Of a DNA stretch of 64,000 bases, positions 46,584 to 57,851 are shown piece after piece. Both the position numbers and the translations under genes were made by a program. Numbering within the stretch: the stretch's first letter is position 1; every line of letters starts with the position of its first letter. This DNA is from Prostheceraeus crozeri (Eukaryota; Platyhelminthes; Polycladida; Euryleptidae): assembly GCA_907163375.1 (NCBI GenBank), contig CAJQUW010005784.1:533015-597014 (forward strand), in the 5' to 3' direction. The notes beneath the pieces were generated by a model. The model had not been told where the DNA came from. It made no database searches and saw only the letters and a program-made list of their open reading frames with translations.

Positions 46584-47219
46584 TAGCTATCCTCTATCCG
46601 TTATAAAGTATGCCAGATTATTAGGACCGTAGATATCCGCGACTCTACCAGCATTTTCCCTGGGAAAAAAATTTATCAAATATATAAGGAATTCTGAAAT
46701 ACGATTCTACAACTATGTAATAATATGGTACAGTCAGTACCGGATAATTCGATATCTTATAATTCGATTTTTCGGTTAATTCGATAGATTAGCCAAGTCC
46801 CCACCCTTTTTGCATAGCACTAAGGTAGTTTTTGTTCGGTTTATTCGATATCAGTTAATTCGATATTTCGGTTAAATCGATAAGAAATTTTGCACCATAA
46901 GAGAAATGCACATCATTAATTCGATAAACTGAGTCAGATTTCTTTCACTGAAATTCACTGCAGTCAAAAGGTCATTCAATTTAAAACATGAAAGGCTCTC
47001 ACTGGGAAAGCGTCTTTTGTAATATCAAAAATATCTATGACAATTTTACATCGGTCGCTTTTGCGATTGATTAATCATAGCAATCGATAGGCTTATACTT
47101 GAGCTTAAGGAGAGAGAGAGAGGGTGGTTTTTGATTTCTATGATTGCATTTGAATTTCAAAAGCAGAATCATTGATCTTAAACTCACTGAATCAGGATTA
47201 ATTTCATTCATATCTCGAG

Positions 47220-48766
47220 ATGAAGTACACCTGCAAGTCATTAGCTGAAAAACAAGAGATCCTTCGATATGTGAACGCCAATCCAGGAATGAAGCAAAAG
47301 ACAATCTGTGAGCGCTTTTCCCTCAAACAATCTACGCTGGCGACATTAATAAAGAACAAAGATCAGATTACAGAAGCAATGAAGCACGACAATTCGACGA
47401 ACAAAAAGAGACTGCGTCTTTGCAAATACGACTGTGTGGATGAGGCTCTTCTTACCTGGTTTAAAGAAAAGAGGTCAGCAAACATTTTGATTAACGGTGA
47501 CATGCTACTTGCGAAAGCAAACGAATTTTCTCAGAAACTAATTGGAAGTGATTGTGATCCACTTTCAATGTCATGGATATCGAGATGGAAAGTTCACCAT
47601 GGAATAAAATCCAAGAAAGTGACCGATGAATCAGCCAGTATCGATATGAATCTCGTCAACGATTGGTCAACTGGTAGTCTGCAGGAGATTTTGAAGAAAT
47701 TCGATTCGTGTGATATTGTCCAATGTCGACGAGACAAGTTTCTTCTGGAAAGCCTTGCCAGATCAAACCATGGCTTTCAAGCATGAAGATGTTCGATGTG
47801 GTAAACGAGCAAAGGAGCGTGTGACCATACTTGTTGGCGCGAGTATGACAGGAGAGAAACTTCCTTTAGCCTATTCATGATCGGGCGGTATGACAAACCG
47901 CGTTGTTTCAAGGATGTTAAACAACTTCCTATTGACATGTACAGGTCAAATAAAAAAGCGTGGATGACAAGCGCTTTGTTTGAAGAGTGGATAACAAAAT
48001 GGGACAAAAAATTGAATCGCAAAGTGGCCCTTATCCTTGACAATTGTGCTGCTCACCCCAAACTCACAGCTTTGAAAAACATTGAACTCTTCTTTTTACC
48101 CCGAATACGACCTCAAAAACTCAACCGATGGATCAGGGCGTGATTCAAAACTTGAAGCTCTTCTATCGACAACAATTGGCTTTACGTCGTCTCATTGCTC
48201 ACGAAAAATCATCAGACTTTCAAATCAATTTGTATCATTCCATGATCATGCTGCGCGACGGTTGGAAAAAAGTGAAACCGGAAACCATCATCAATGGTTT
48301 CAAGAAAGCTGGTTTCGAAATTCATTCGCTTGACGTGAGTGAAGAAGAGGATGAAACAACAGATTTCCAAAATTTATTTGACGCTTTGCGTCCAATTCTA
48401 CAGCTTCCTGAGACAGTCACGATGGATGATTTTGTTTCCTTTGATGACAACATCGAAGCAAATGGTGCGATGAATGACAACAGTGACATCATTCAACAGG
48501 CAACGTGTTCTTCCTCTTGTGACATTCGCACGCCTTTGTCCGATGAAGCCAACGAAGAAGATGGATCTGGAGACTCTGATGAGATTCGAAAAGTTTCAGC
48601 CTCTGATGCTATTCTTGCCATTGATATGCTGAACATTTACTTTGATACTGCTGGAGTTTCTGATTTTACGACGCCCTTGCAAAAAATGAAATTTCTATTG
48701 AGAAAGACAAACTTTCTGCTCTTTGTCAGAAGACAATTTTTGATTGTTTTAGTTTCTTCAAAATAA
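47220..48766 (+). pseudogene. Tigger-type transposase, about three frameshifts
   Basis: The N-terminus from ATG 47220 has a CENP-B-like helix-turn-helix (SLAEKQEILRYVNANPGMKQ, then FSLKQSTLATLIKNK). The second HTH (DPLSMSWISRWKVHHGIKSK) follows. The DDE domain is visible only across frames: NVDETSFFWKALPDQTMAFK near 47728, RAKERVTILVGASMTGEKLP near 47810, YDKPRCFKDVKQLPIDMYRS and LILDNCAAHPKLTAL in a further frame, and TTSKTQPMDQGVIQNLKLFY near 48110. The acids form about DD30D. Shifts lie near 47720, 47870 and 48100. An acidic tail ends at the TAA of 48764-48766. It is dead as read, though each lesion is small. Confidence 0.87.
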
Positions 48767-49610
48767 AATGTACAGTAAGTAATACATTGTACTTGTTAAC
48801 TATTTTTCCTACTTGAATAATTTTAGCTATGGGATCCTCAGCCAAGATTCATCTATCAGATCATCTATCAAATTTATATGCACGGCATACTTGTATACAT
48901 GTACATTGTACAGTAAACAAAGCAAAGCAGTGTGGGGTAATAATAAAAGTTCCTATAAATGTAAAAGTAAAAACCCATATCATTTTACAAGTAGGCCTAC
49001 ATGTACATTTAGGGGAGGGTGAGGAGAGTTGGCCACTGTGAAAACTTGGCCACAGTCGAGATCTCAGAAAGTAATCGTCGGGAAGCTAATCCATTTGGCG
49101 TTTCATTATCACCCAACATGCCTTGCTCAAAGACGGTAATTGGATACTGCTGTCGATCAATGGCCTTGTCTACACAGTGTTAAGTTCATTTCAGGTCGGT
49201 TTTTGTCATTTTCCCATCACACTACGGAAGTCACGCTGTCGGGTGCACACGGTCGGAATACTCACAACTCGTAAGTGTTCATTAACTTGTCAATGGCTAT
49301 CGATATCCAAACAAAGAAATTCCTCAACTTAACGGTAGACCAACATAATATTAAGAATTTAATGCTGAGCTATCATGTGGAGAGTTGGCCACCTAAATGG
49401 CCGAGTCTCCCCATGACGATCTGATGGTGGCCAACTCTCCCCAATTATTTTTCCGATGTATGAGCGCATAATTAAGTTACTTAGGCAATTACTAATTATT
49501 AGGAACAGCACCATGGGCACGGGAATGCATGCTTGCAAGACATATACCGCATATTCCCTCTATCAAGACTTGAGTCTCATTTAGCTGTCTAAGGATTCTT
49601 CTTCAGGACT

Positions 49611-50997
49611 ATGACCCGAACGTATAACCGCAAGACAACGAGAGCGGGCTTTACTAAAGAGACCCTTAAAGATGCGGCAGAGAGAGAGTCTTGAATGGAG
49701 AAAAGTCATTTCGGGTGGCACATGAGGTTGGAATTCCTCGTACAACAATTAGGAGGAAAGTGGAACTACTGCGTAACGATCCTGGTTCATGTGTTGCAAC
49801 AAATTATAAAAGAGCACAGGTTTTTACAGACCAACAAGAAGAGCAGCTCTGTGAATACTTAGAACGTTGTTCGTCCATGTTCCACGGGTTAACGACGGTT
49901 AAAACAAGAGAGTTGGCTTATCAAACTGCATTGTTCAATGAAATCAAATATCCACAGAAGTGGGACAGTGATAAGAAAGCTGGCTTTGAGTGGCTACTGG
50001 CTTTCATGCGGCGTCATCCTCGTCTCTCAATACGCAAACCGGAAGCAACATCAATTGCAAGAGCATCTGCGTTTAACAGGAGGAACATAGATGAATTCTT
50101 CGACAAGCTGGAAGAAGTTATCCAGGCATCCCAACTCCGAGGCAAACAGATCTACAATCTTGACGAAAGCGGATTGACAACTGTCCAGAAGATGCCAAAT
50201 GTCATTGGAAAGCGGGGAGTGAAGCAGGTGGGGCAGATAGCGAGCCGAGAGCGCGGAGAACTGGTGACCGTCTGCTGCATAGTTTCGGCCATTTGAGAGA
50301 CTGTTCCTCCTGTCTTAGTCTTTCCGCGAAAGAGGTTTCACGATCCAATGATGGCCAATGCTCCGGAGGGAAGCATCGGTTTGGTAACTGGAAATGGTTG
50401 GATGAATTCCGACACTTTCGTGAAAGTTCTGAAGCACTTCAAAGCTCATGCTAGGCCGACCCCGGACTATCCCGTGTTGCTGATAATGGACAACCACGAG
50501 AGCCATCTGTCACTTCCTGCCCTCTCATTTGCAAAGGAAAGCAACATTCACATCCTTACTTTGGTGCCGCATACTAGTCACAGGACGCAGCCGCTTGACA
50601 AGAGTGTGTTTGGCCCCATGAAGAAATTCTACAACGCAGCAGCAACTTCGTGGATGATGCAGAATCCTGGACGTTGTATTACGATATACAATGTATCACA
50701 ATTTGTACGAGAGGCTGTACTGAAAGGTTCAACTCCTGCAAACATTCAATCAGGATTCAAGGCAACTGGAATTAGGCCATTCAACAGACACATATTCGAT
50801 GAAGAGGATTTCGCACGGCATCGGTTTTTACTGCTCCACAAACCTCCGACTCCTCCGAGCCTCCTCTGATGTCATCAGCTGCTCCACATACCTCCAGTTC
50901 CTGCGAGCCTCCTCCTCTGACGTCATATGCTGCTCCACAGACCTCCACATCCTCTGATGACTTTGTATCACCATCGGTTTTCAAAGGATATCCGAAG
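49611..50997 (+). pseudogene. pogo-type transposase exon 1 (HTH and DDE domain), three lesions
   Basis: ATG 49611 begins MTRTYNRKTTRAGFTKETLK, a typical start for pogo/jerky-like proteins. The helix-turn-helix follows (EVGIPRTTIRRKVELLRN), then the catalytic NLDESGLTTVQKMPNVIGKR, LLIMDNHESHLSLPALSFAK and HRTQPLDKSVFGPMKKFYNA blocks. Lesions: a GAGAGAGAG run at about 49680 adds two bases and shifts the frame; a TGA at 50294-50296 replaces what is usually Gly (AIGxxxPP); and the frame shifts near 50815. After that a proline/serine-rich tail continues in another frame to the donor at 50998. The protein cuts and pastes DNA in the nucleus. Confidence 0.88.
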
Positions 50998-51201
50998 GTA
51001 AGCGCTGGAACATTAGGACAGTAGGTAGAATTGTAAAATATAAATTACCTGGGTAAGCAAAATATTTTTACGTGTCGTGCTGTAGTTTTGCACATTAATT
51101 GAAAAATAGACTTAAACATGCAAAATATGACTCATATAATTCCTGTACTAACTCATGTTGCTGAAGCTAAGCTAAGAATGTTTCTCTTGATATCTTTTCA
51201 G
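50998..51201 (+). other. 204-bp intron of the pogo-type transposase
   Basis: The donor is AAG|GTAAGC and the acceptor TCTTTTCAG|GCG. The two flanking exons agree in phase (GGATATCCGAAG, then GCGATTCCAG), reading GYPK then AIPGTPKT. Confidence 0.75.
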
Positions 51202-51579
51202 GCGATTCCAGGGACTCCGAAGACCAGACAACGCAGATATCGACCCAAAGCCATGATTGCGACATCAGATTGTGAGATGAAGCGAATTCAAGAAAGGAAG
51301 TCTCCATTGAGGGGTGTCAAGAGATCTATCAGCACCAAGCAAGGAAGCGGAGAACCAACGTCTCAAGGAATCGCATCTCAATCCTCAATCAAGACCAAAG
51401 AAAGAGCCGGGCCGAAGAAAACAGCAAAGGCGAGAAGAACTGAGAGCTGTCCCATTTGTAGCAATTCTTATGAGTCCTCTGGACTTGACTGGTTCTTGTG
51501 CAGCTCATGCGAGAAATGGGTGTGTGAGGAGTGCTTTGGGAATTGTTTGTGTCAGGTGTGTTTGTTTAGTTCTTTGTGA
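51202..51579 (+). CDS. pogo-type transposase exon 2: basic tail and PHD/RING-like zinc finger
   Basis: The exon reads AIPGTPKTRQRRYRPKAMIA, a long basic and serine-rich stretch, then SCPICSNSYESSGLDWFLCS, CEKWVCEECFGNCLCQVC. The cysteine spacing (CxxC...W..C..C..W.C..C) is a zinc-binding finger of PHD or RING type. A finger like this at the C-terminus of pogo-like transposases is known in some invertebrate families. It would act as a DNA- or chromatin-contact module. It ends with TGA at 51577-51579. No lesion is visible in this exon. Confidence 0.7.
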   Translation, partial: AIPGTPKTRQRRYRPKAMIATSDCEMKRIQERKSPLRGVKRSISTKQGSGEPTSQGIASQSSIKTKERAGPKKTAKARRTESCPICSNSYESSGLDWFLCSSCEKWVCEECFGNCLCQVCLFSSL

Positions 51580-52300
51580 TTGAATCTCACCGGAGAAAAT
51601 GATGTCGTGATCCAGAACCTAGCCTACATGTAAACATGGTTGATATAACCAATGTTACTTTTAGTTTTGCTGTTTTTAGAAAAAGCATGCAGTGAGAATG
51701 ACATTATAGTGTGCAACGAGATGGCACCAGAGACTGATCTTTTCATATTTTTTGTTATTGTTTTATTCTTCCTTAATCACATGAGTAGGTATCGAGGCGA
51801 TGACGCATCGAGCATGACGCATTATGTAGCGAGATGGCACCATGGCAGAGACAGACCTTTTAAAATTTTATTTGTTGTCACGTGAGTATCGAATCACAAT
51901 GCGATGTGCTTGCGACAGAATTTTGCGATTTTTGTTTGTATTTTTTGTATACAGCATAATCGAGATTCGAGATGATGACCGATTAGGCTAAATATGGTTT
52001 TTGATACAAAAGGCTGGTATTTTTCGTGATCTTTTATAATCATAGATCTATAGGCCTATGGTCCAAACAAATAGCGATCAATATTTTATCATCGAAATTA
52101 GGATAAGTCGGACAGGCCTGATAGGCCTAATTTGGCAAAAAATATGAAGCTATGAGCTCAAGTCTTCTCTGTATGATATCATGGGTTATTTAGTGTGTTG
52201 ATTATATCATGTTATTGGTGCAATTAATGCACATATAACTTGTATACTAAAATTTGTAAGTGGCCAAGTCTCCACAGTTGAGTGGCCAAGTCTCCTCTAC
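51580..52300. other. 3' part of the nested pogo element, no further gene
   Basis: AT-rich, with two TAGGCCTA palindromes at 52051 and 52122 and subterminal GGCCAAGTCTCC repeats toward the end. Confidence 0.5.
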
Positions 52301-52704
52301 CTGTGGCCAAGTCACCCCAAGTTTGTATGTAATTATAAAACTGAAATTAATCTATCTTGTAGTGATCGTGAGAGGTCGGGATAATTGTCCTTTTTTTGTA
52401 ATGCGTTAGTGCATATGTAACAGAAGTTTCAAGTCAATCCATCCATTAGTTTCTGAAAAAGCTTTAAAAAAAGCAAAAATCAAATCTGGGTGGCCATGTC
52501 TCCCCAGTCTCCCCTACAATGGATGCACATTTATGGATGAATGCGAGTTTATACTGGGTCTATCTAGTCATTTTATGAAAATAATTCAAAATAACCTTAG
52601 CAAAAATAGGATTTCCATAATTACACTTCAAATTTCAGTAGAATCGGATAATTCGATATTCTCATCTAGTCCAATGAATATCGAATTAACCGAAATTGAC
52701 TGTA

Positions 52705-55343
52705 TAGGCTACTTTATCTATTACATAATCACTATTCCTTTAAAGGAATATCTATGATATCTTCTATAACTTCTGGCGTATTGCCCGATACCTTCGTTGA
52801 GGACATTACTACACATCGTCCATTTCATAGATAGTTCAGATAGCTCCAAATCGATTTCAGATATGTCCAAATGAATTTCACACATTTCCAGATGAATTGG
52901 AGATCTCCTGTTGAATATAAGATCTTCTCAAAGTTGAGTTTCTGACAGATATCTGAAATTCAGTTAGTGAAATCTGAAATCCATCTTATGTCTGAAATTC
53001 ATTTGGAAAGATCTGAAAAAGACATATGGAAAAGGTGCAGCTGGTTCCAAAAGTTAACATGCAGGGATGATAGAGATTAAGTTTTCGGTCTTTGAATATT
53101 ACATAGTCCTTTCAAACGACTATAATAAGTCGCTAAAACAAAGGCAAAAACATCAATCACCGAAAAATGAATTTCAAAGTTTTCCATTTACATCACTAGT
53201 CGGTAGTATATAAAATTGCAAAATTTTGACTTTTTTAAAACTGCTCAAACAATTTTTTGGACCACAGTAACGTAGTCTCAGCAAAAAACTGGATCTCTTC
53301 ACATAGGCTATAAATTGTCACTGTATACTTTTTTGAGTCGACACTCTACCTACATACCCAGCCAGAACAGGAAGTTCGTATACTTTATTTGAACGTTTTA
53401 CAGACGTGCTTTTTTGGATATTTACGTTCACGAACGTATGGAAAATGAACATCTGCATGCAAACGTTTAGGCAATGTTCACTAAATAATTCAACTTTATG
53501 AATTGATTTACTATGCTTTCTTGTATGATGAAATAATATAACATGAGTGCCAAATTGTAAAATTCTCATATTTGAGCAGAATATATGCCCAGTACACGAG
53601 TATATGTGGTAAAAGTAATATGAGTAAAGTGGTAATTTCCTTATTTTTGTTCGTTTCTAAATGAGCAATTTTGTCTACAACTGGGCATGTACGCATGAAA
53701 GATATAAGTGTTTTACAATATTTTTATTTAGGATTTACAAGTTGTCTGACTTCACCAAAGGACTTCACCCAACATACTATCCGTAAATTAGAAAGGCAGT
53801 TGATGGGATGTTTTTATTGCCTGATTATATGCCGTCAATCCGATGTCTATGTGCCCCTTGTAGAAAATATTCGATTCAGCTCAACCTTTTACACTCTTAA
53901 CTTGCTCTTAACCTTGCTAGATAACACGAGAGCTTCGCTGGTTCGATGAAGTCATTAGATAGATCCTTGAACATGTTTGTTAGTTTATTGTGATAAGCAA
54001 CATCTTCTGAATTACTGAAATCAAATTTATTTATATCAGAATCCTTGACGTTCACGAAATATTGTAAAAAGGCACATTTATCCAAAGATATAACACTCAT
54101 GATTTATTTAGCTAAAAATGCAAAGACGAAGGCGACGTTTGATAAATTTGTTTATCTACATCAATTTGAAATCACAAATACTTTATTAATATGGCGTGGA
54201 CCTTTGCTCACTGCTTTCGATCAGCACGTGAGTTTCGACAAGCTTTGAAATGCCCATGACTTCTATCTATCCATGATAACTATGATGTGTTACACTATTT
54301 CACCAATTATAGGAAAAATATTATGGTGCACGAAATTTTGCACAGGAATTTAACATAATATTAGTGTAATAGTCAGATCAGTAGAGTAGGTATGATGGTC
54401 GTATATCTTGAGATGAGTTCTATCGGGAAATGGGAATAACCATCGACCTGTGATAGACCTTTAACGACTCAATAGAATTGTAATGATCTCTAATTAGAGG
54501 AATATTCCCTCTATTGCGCTCAGCCATCTTACGAGAATGTAAGTCACTCGGTTTTCACTTCTCACGCCTTGAGCGGAAATTTCATTGTTTGGCATTTACT
54601 TGAGTTTCATTGGCTGTTTCAGCACGCTGTCTCTGCCTGTTAGCAATAGGGAAAGTTGCATGGAAAACTGCTTCGCTGCTGTAAGCGAGGAGACTCGTTG
54701 TTCGGAATACAGAAACTGAAGTATGACATTCGTGTGAGATGGGTCAAATTTGCCCACCTCAGCCGTTCGCGTGGTAAAAATTTTAAAATCACTGTAACAT
54801 AAAAAGTATACAATATTTGGGTCTGAAATTCCACTTGAATTCGCGCAATACCAAACTGTAAGATGTCAGGAAAAATTGGGTGCCAGTCGGATATAGTTTG
54901 CGAATTATCACATTATAAATGAGCAAGTGGGCCAAATTGACCCACCTCCGCAGTACGCGGGTTAAATTTGCATTTAAATAGCATTTACTTAATATAAAAT
55001 ATTAATTTTACTGTATATAAAATATACATTTTACTGAAATAGCATTTTGACATTTTATTGTGTATATACAAATTAACAGCCTAGATTTGATTTGTTTACA
55101 TGCTTCAATTAATTTACGAAATAGTCCCGGTTACGCAGTATGGCAATGGGTCCTAATCATCTTATGCTAAGGCCCCTTATATACATGTATGTATAGGCCC
55201 ATATGTTTAAACCCCTTATGTTAGAGGTCTATGTATAAGTTTGTTTTGATGAAATACATAGCCATTAGAACGTTAATACTCCAATTCATTAAATTGCAGC
55301 ATTGTGACACTTAATTCGCATGTCTACTGTGACCAAATTAAAG
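52705..55343. other. 2.6-kb spacer with repeat traces, no supported gene
   Basis: 52850-53030 has a tandem of ATTTCAGATATGTCCAAATG-like words. 53220-53345 resembles the right-hand part of the CATAGAG MITE family (ACTGCTCAAA...GGACCACAGTAACGTA). Frames at 53671-53949 and 53897-54248 are open but show no domain. GGGTCAAATTTGCCCACCTC (54741) and GGGCCAAATTGACCCACCTC (54930) are near-copies about 190 bp apart and may be subterminal repeats of the next element. Confidence 0.45.
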
Positions 55344-55381
55344 AGTGCCATATCACCCCGCCAATGGGGTGATTTGGCACT
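55344..55381. promoter_or_regulatory. hairpin upstream of the transposase gene
   Basis: AGTGCCATATCACCCC and GGGGTGATTTGGCACT pair across GCCAAT, with one mismatch in the 16-bp arms. It is about 310 bp before the transposase ATG. It may be a promoter element, a transposase-binding site or an unrelated foldback. Confidence 0.5.
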
Positions 55382-55406
55382 TTTTGAACTCTTTTCTCTT
55401 TCAAAA

Positions 55407-55432
55407 GTCTCAGAAGAATATTCTTCTGAGAC
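55407..55432. promoter_or_regulatory. 26-bp perfect palindrome
   Basis: The centre is AGAAGAATATTCTTCT and the symmetry is perfect for 13 bp on each side. GAATATTC has the GAAnnTTC layout of one heat-shock-element dyad. It is about 255 bp before the transposase ATG. Its role is unproven. Confidence 0.6.
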
Positions 55433-55688
55433 CGTCATCCGCAAGCAGTGTCAACTAAAGTAATAGACTACTAAGTAATAGGTTTTTTGAAAAGCTTTTC
55501 AAGAATAAAAGTCGTGACATGTAAATGTTAAGCATGTTTAAATTTGCTTCTTAATTATCTCAATTTCTTTCATAATTCGAAGTTGATAGGCTTTAAGAAC
55601 ATATTTCCGTCTTTTAGATTCCGTAGTCGAAGATAACACATGGCTTCATTATTCCTGAAGTAGATGACCTACATATGCTTAGAATTAT

Positions 55689-57851
55689 GTGATGGAGATT
55701 GATGAAGAAGTACAAGATTTGTGGGAAAATGTGAATGTAGGCTTAACTCGTGCAGAAAAGTCAATAAAGAGAAAGGAGTATGTCAATCGTTGGAAACGTT
55801 CAAAGCGCCGTCGATTCAATGATCAAATTCATTTATCACATGAAACAACTACTATTGTTCCTGTTGATAGCACGTCTGGTATTTTTCTGGATGAGGACGA
55901 TATAATCAACATTGATCATGCCAATCATGTGTCATTAACTGGAGATGAGGTAGAAGGAAGTTGTCATGCCTCTCCAATATCTGTTGCGTACGACCCCGCC
56001 ACCTTCGAGAATGATGTCAATGAATTGTTCGAATACAGAGATACTGATGAAGTCGAAACTGCTAGTCATCGAGACCTACTTACTGACGTTTCCGCTGATG
56101 AAGAAAGTGATTCACCGGACAGTATATCTCTATGGGACGACCTCCGTGATACCGTTCTTAATTGCAAATTGTCGGTAACGCAGATAGACGACATATTGAA
56201 ATGTCTGAATCGTCATCCAGATTGCATAAGAACAAGATTGCCAAATAGTTATAAAACACTTCTCGGAGATGAAAGAAATCCTGTTCAAAATGATATTAAA
56301 AATGTTTCTGGTCACGCGTATTATTATTTCGGTTTGCGGAAGCAACTTGCTTTCCACATGGTAAGGTACCCAAAAGACGATCTTCTCAGTTTGGAAAAAA
56401 TTGAGATGGTTTGGAGCACTGATGGTTTGCCGTTGTTTAATAGCAGTCATGTGACTGCCTGGCCTATTTTAGCTTATATAGCAAACTTGTACCCACGGAA
56501 AGTATTCGAGATTGTTTTGACCGTTGGCATTGGAAAACCTGATGATACGCGATATCTGAATGAGTTTCTCGATGAGCTTCAAGAGGTTTTAAGAGATGGC
56601 ATTGAATTTCATGGTAGACACTTTCTTGTGGTTCACAAAGCTTGTGTTTGCGACGCCCCTGCGCGTGCTTTCATCAAGCATACGAAGCAGTTTTCTACAT
56701 CGGTAGGTTGCGACATGTGTGAAGATGTGGGTACACACGATGGAAAACGAGTGGTATGGGAAGGAGTTGGTAAAGGTCGTCTTCGGACTGACTTGAGCTT
56801 CAGAAGTAGGAGGCAGTCAGAGTATCATAAAAACACATTTGAAGACTGTAGATTATTAGCACTTGACATTGATATGGTGAGAGATTTTCCACCAGACTTC
56901 ATGCACCAAGGAGGGGAACTATGAAAAAAATGTTGAATTGGTTGATCAAAGGTCCCAAAAAAAATAAACGGTAGAATGAGTGCTGCTAATATTCAATTAC
57001 TTGATGACAGAATTCGCTATGTAAGTAAATTTCTCCCTAGTTACTTTGCAAGAAAGATGAGGACAACAAATGAACTACCGCATTACAAGTATACCGAACT
57101 TCGGCAATTCTTGCTCTATACCGGGAAACTATTACTTTATGACATCACCGCTAGTAAGGAACAGTATAAACACTTTCTTATTCTAAGTGTCGCTTGTAAT
57201 CTTATGGTTGATCCTGATAAAGCACGATTTTATCATTCTCTCGCAACATATCTGATGAATGCAGCAGTTACTGGTTTTTCGGTGTATTATGGAGAAGAAT
57301 TTGTAACATACAATCCACATGTGATGCAACACTTTCCGGATGTAGCGGCTCATCATGGTAGTTTAGACAATGTGTCAAGCTATCCATTCGAAAATCATTT
57401 AGGTAAATTAAAGAAGTTTGTAAGACCATCACATAATCCAATTGTTTCCATTATCAAAGGAATCAGACGCTGGAATAATAGCATGATAAACAAGACATTA
57501 TCGAGGATATCCCCCAAACTTAGTTGCAAATCACCTGATAATGTTTACATAGATTCCAGTCAGAAGATATACGAGGCAATCCAATCTGAGAAAGATGTGA
57601 TTAAATTGAAAGAATATTTACAATGAGAAAATTTCTTCTCGGAACCAATTCCATCATCATTAATAGGTTGTTTTTTGGTGAACACAAGTAACTGGCGTTT
57701 AAAACACGTAACGCGGGATGTCGTTGAAAAAATGAGGCGTGGCATGAAAATTGACATGAAAGCTTTTCCAGGAATTTCGGATCCCTTGTTAATGGAACAC
57801 CGTGCTTTGATCATGACATTGCTACATAATCAAAGAGAAGAATTATATTAA
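55689..57851 (+). pseudogene. Tnp2/CACTA-like transposase, two frameshifts and one stop
   Basis: The N-terminal 110 residues are basic, then acidic (RWKRSKRRRFNDQIHLSHET; YRDTDEVETASHRDL). The catalytic part has MVWSTDGLPLFNSSHVTAWP, PRKVFEIVLTVGIGKPDDTR, HKACVCDAPARAFIKHTKQF and SVGCDMCEDVGTHDGKRVVW. Then DFPPDFMHQG should lead to TMKKMLNWLIKG, but the frame shifts at about 56915. An A-run at 56957-56964 then has one base too many, and GRMSAANIQLLDDRI opens the last part (PFENHLGKLKKFVRPSHNPI). A TGA at 57624-57626 is followed in frame by LIGCFLVNTSNWRLKH... to TAA 57849-57851. Motif order fits EnSpm/CACTA-type transposases. Start ATG 55689 has a second Met at once. Confidence 0.78.

Larger units (their letters stand above)
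49012..52514 (+). mobile_element. pogo-type transposon nested in the Tigger element (3,503 bp)
   Basis: TA (49010-49011 and 52515-52516) flanks termini GGGGAGGGTGAGGAGAGTTG and, inverted, GGGGAGACTGGGGAGACATG, both followed by GCCAC. Words of the form GTGGCCAAGTCTCC recur inside both ends (49380-49440 and 52260-52320), as binding-site arrays near transposon ends often do. A two-exon transposase lies between. It is intact in layout but carries three small lesions. Confidence 0.92.
46731..52702 (+). mobile_element. Tigger-type (pogo superfamily) transposon, split by a nested element
   Basis: The left end CAGTCAGTACCGGATAATTC and the inverse of the right end (CAGTCAATTTCGGTTAATTC) agree at most positions. 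Both continue with GATAT. TA flanks both ends (46729-46730 and 52703-52704). Removing the nested element (49012-52514) and one TA leaves about 2,467 bp. The element encodes a CENP-B-like transposase. The 3' part beyond the nested insert (52517-52702) holds the right terminus. Confidence 0.9.

Noticed and set aside
53671..54248. Open frames on both strands, possibly coding
   Set aside because: They overlap on opposite strands, show no recognisable motif and have an AT-driven composition.
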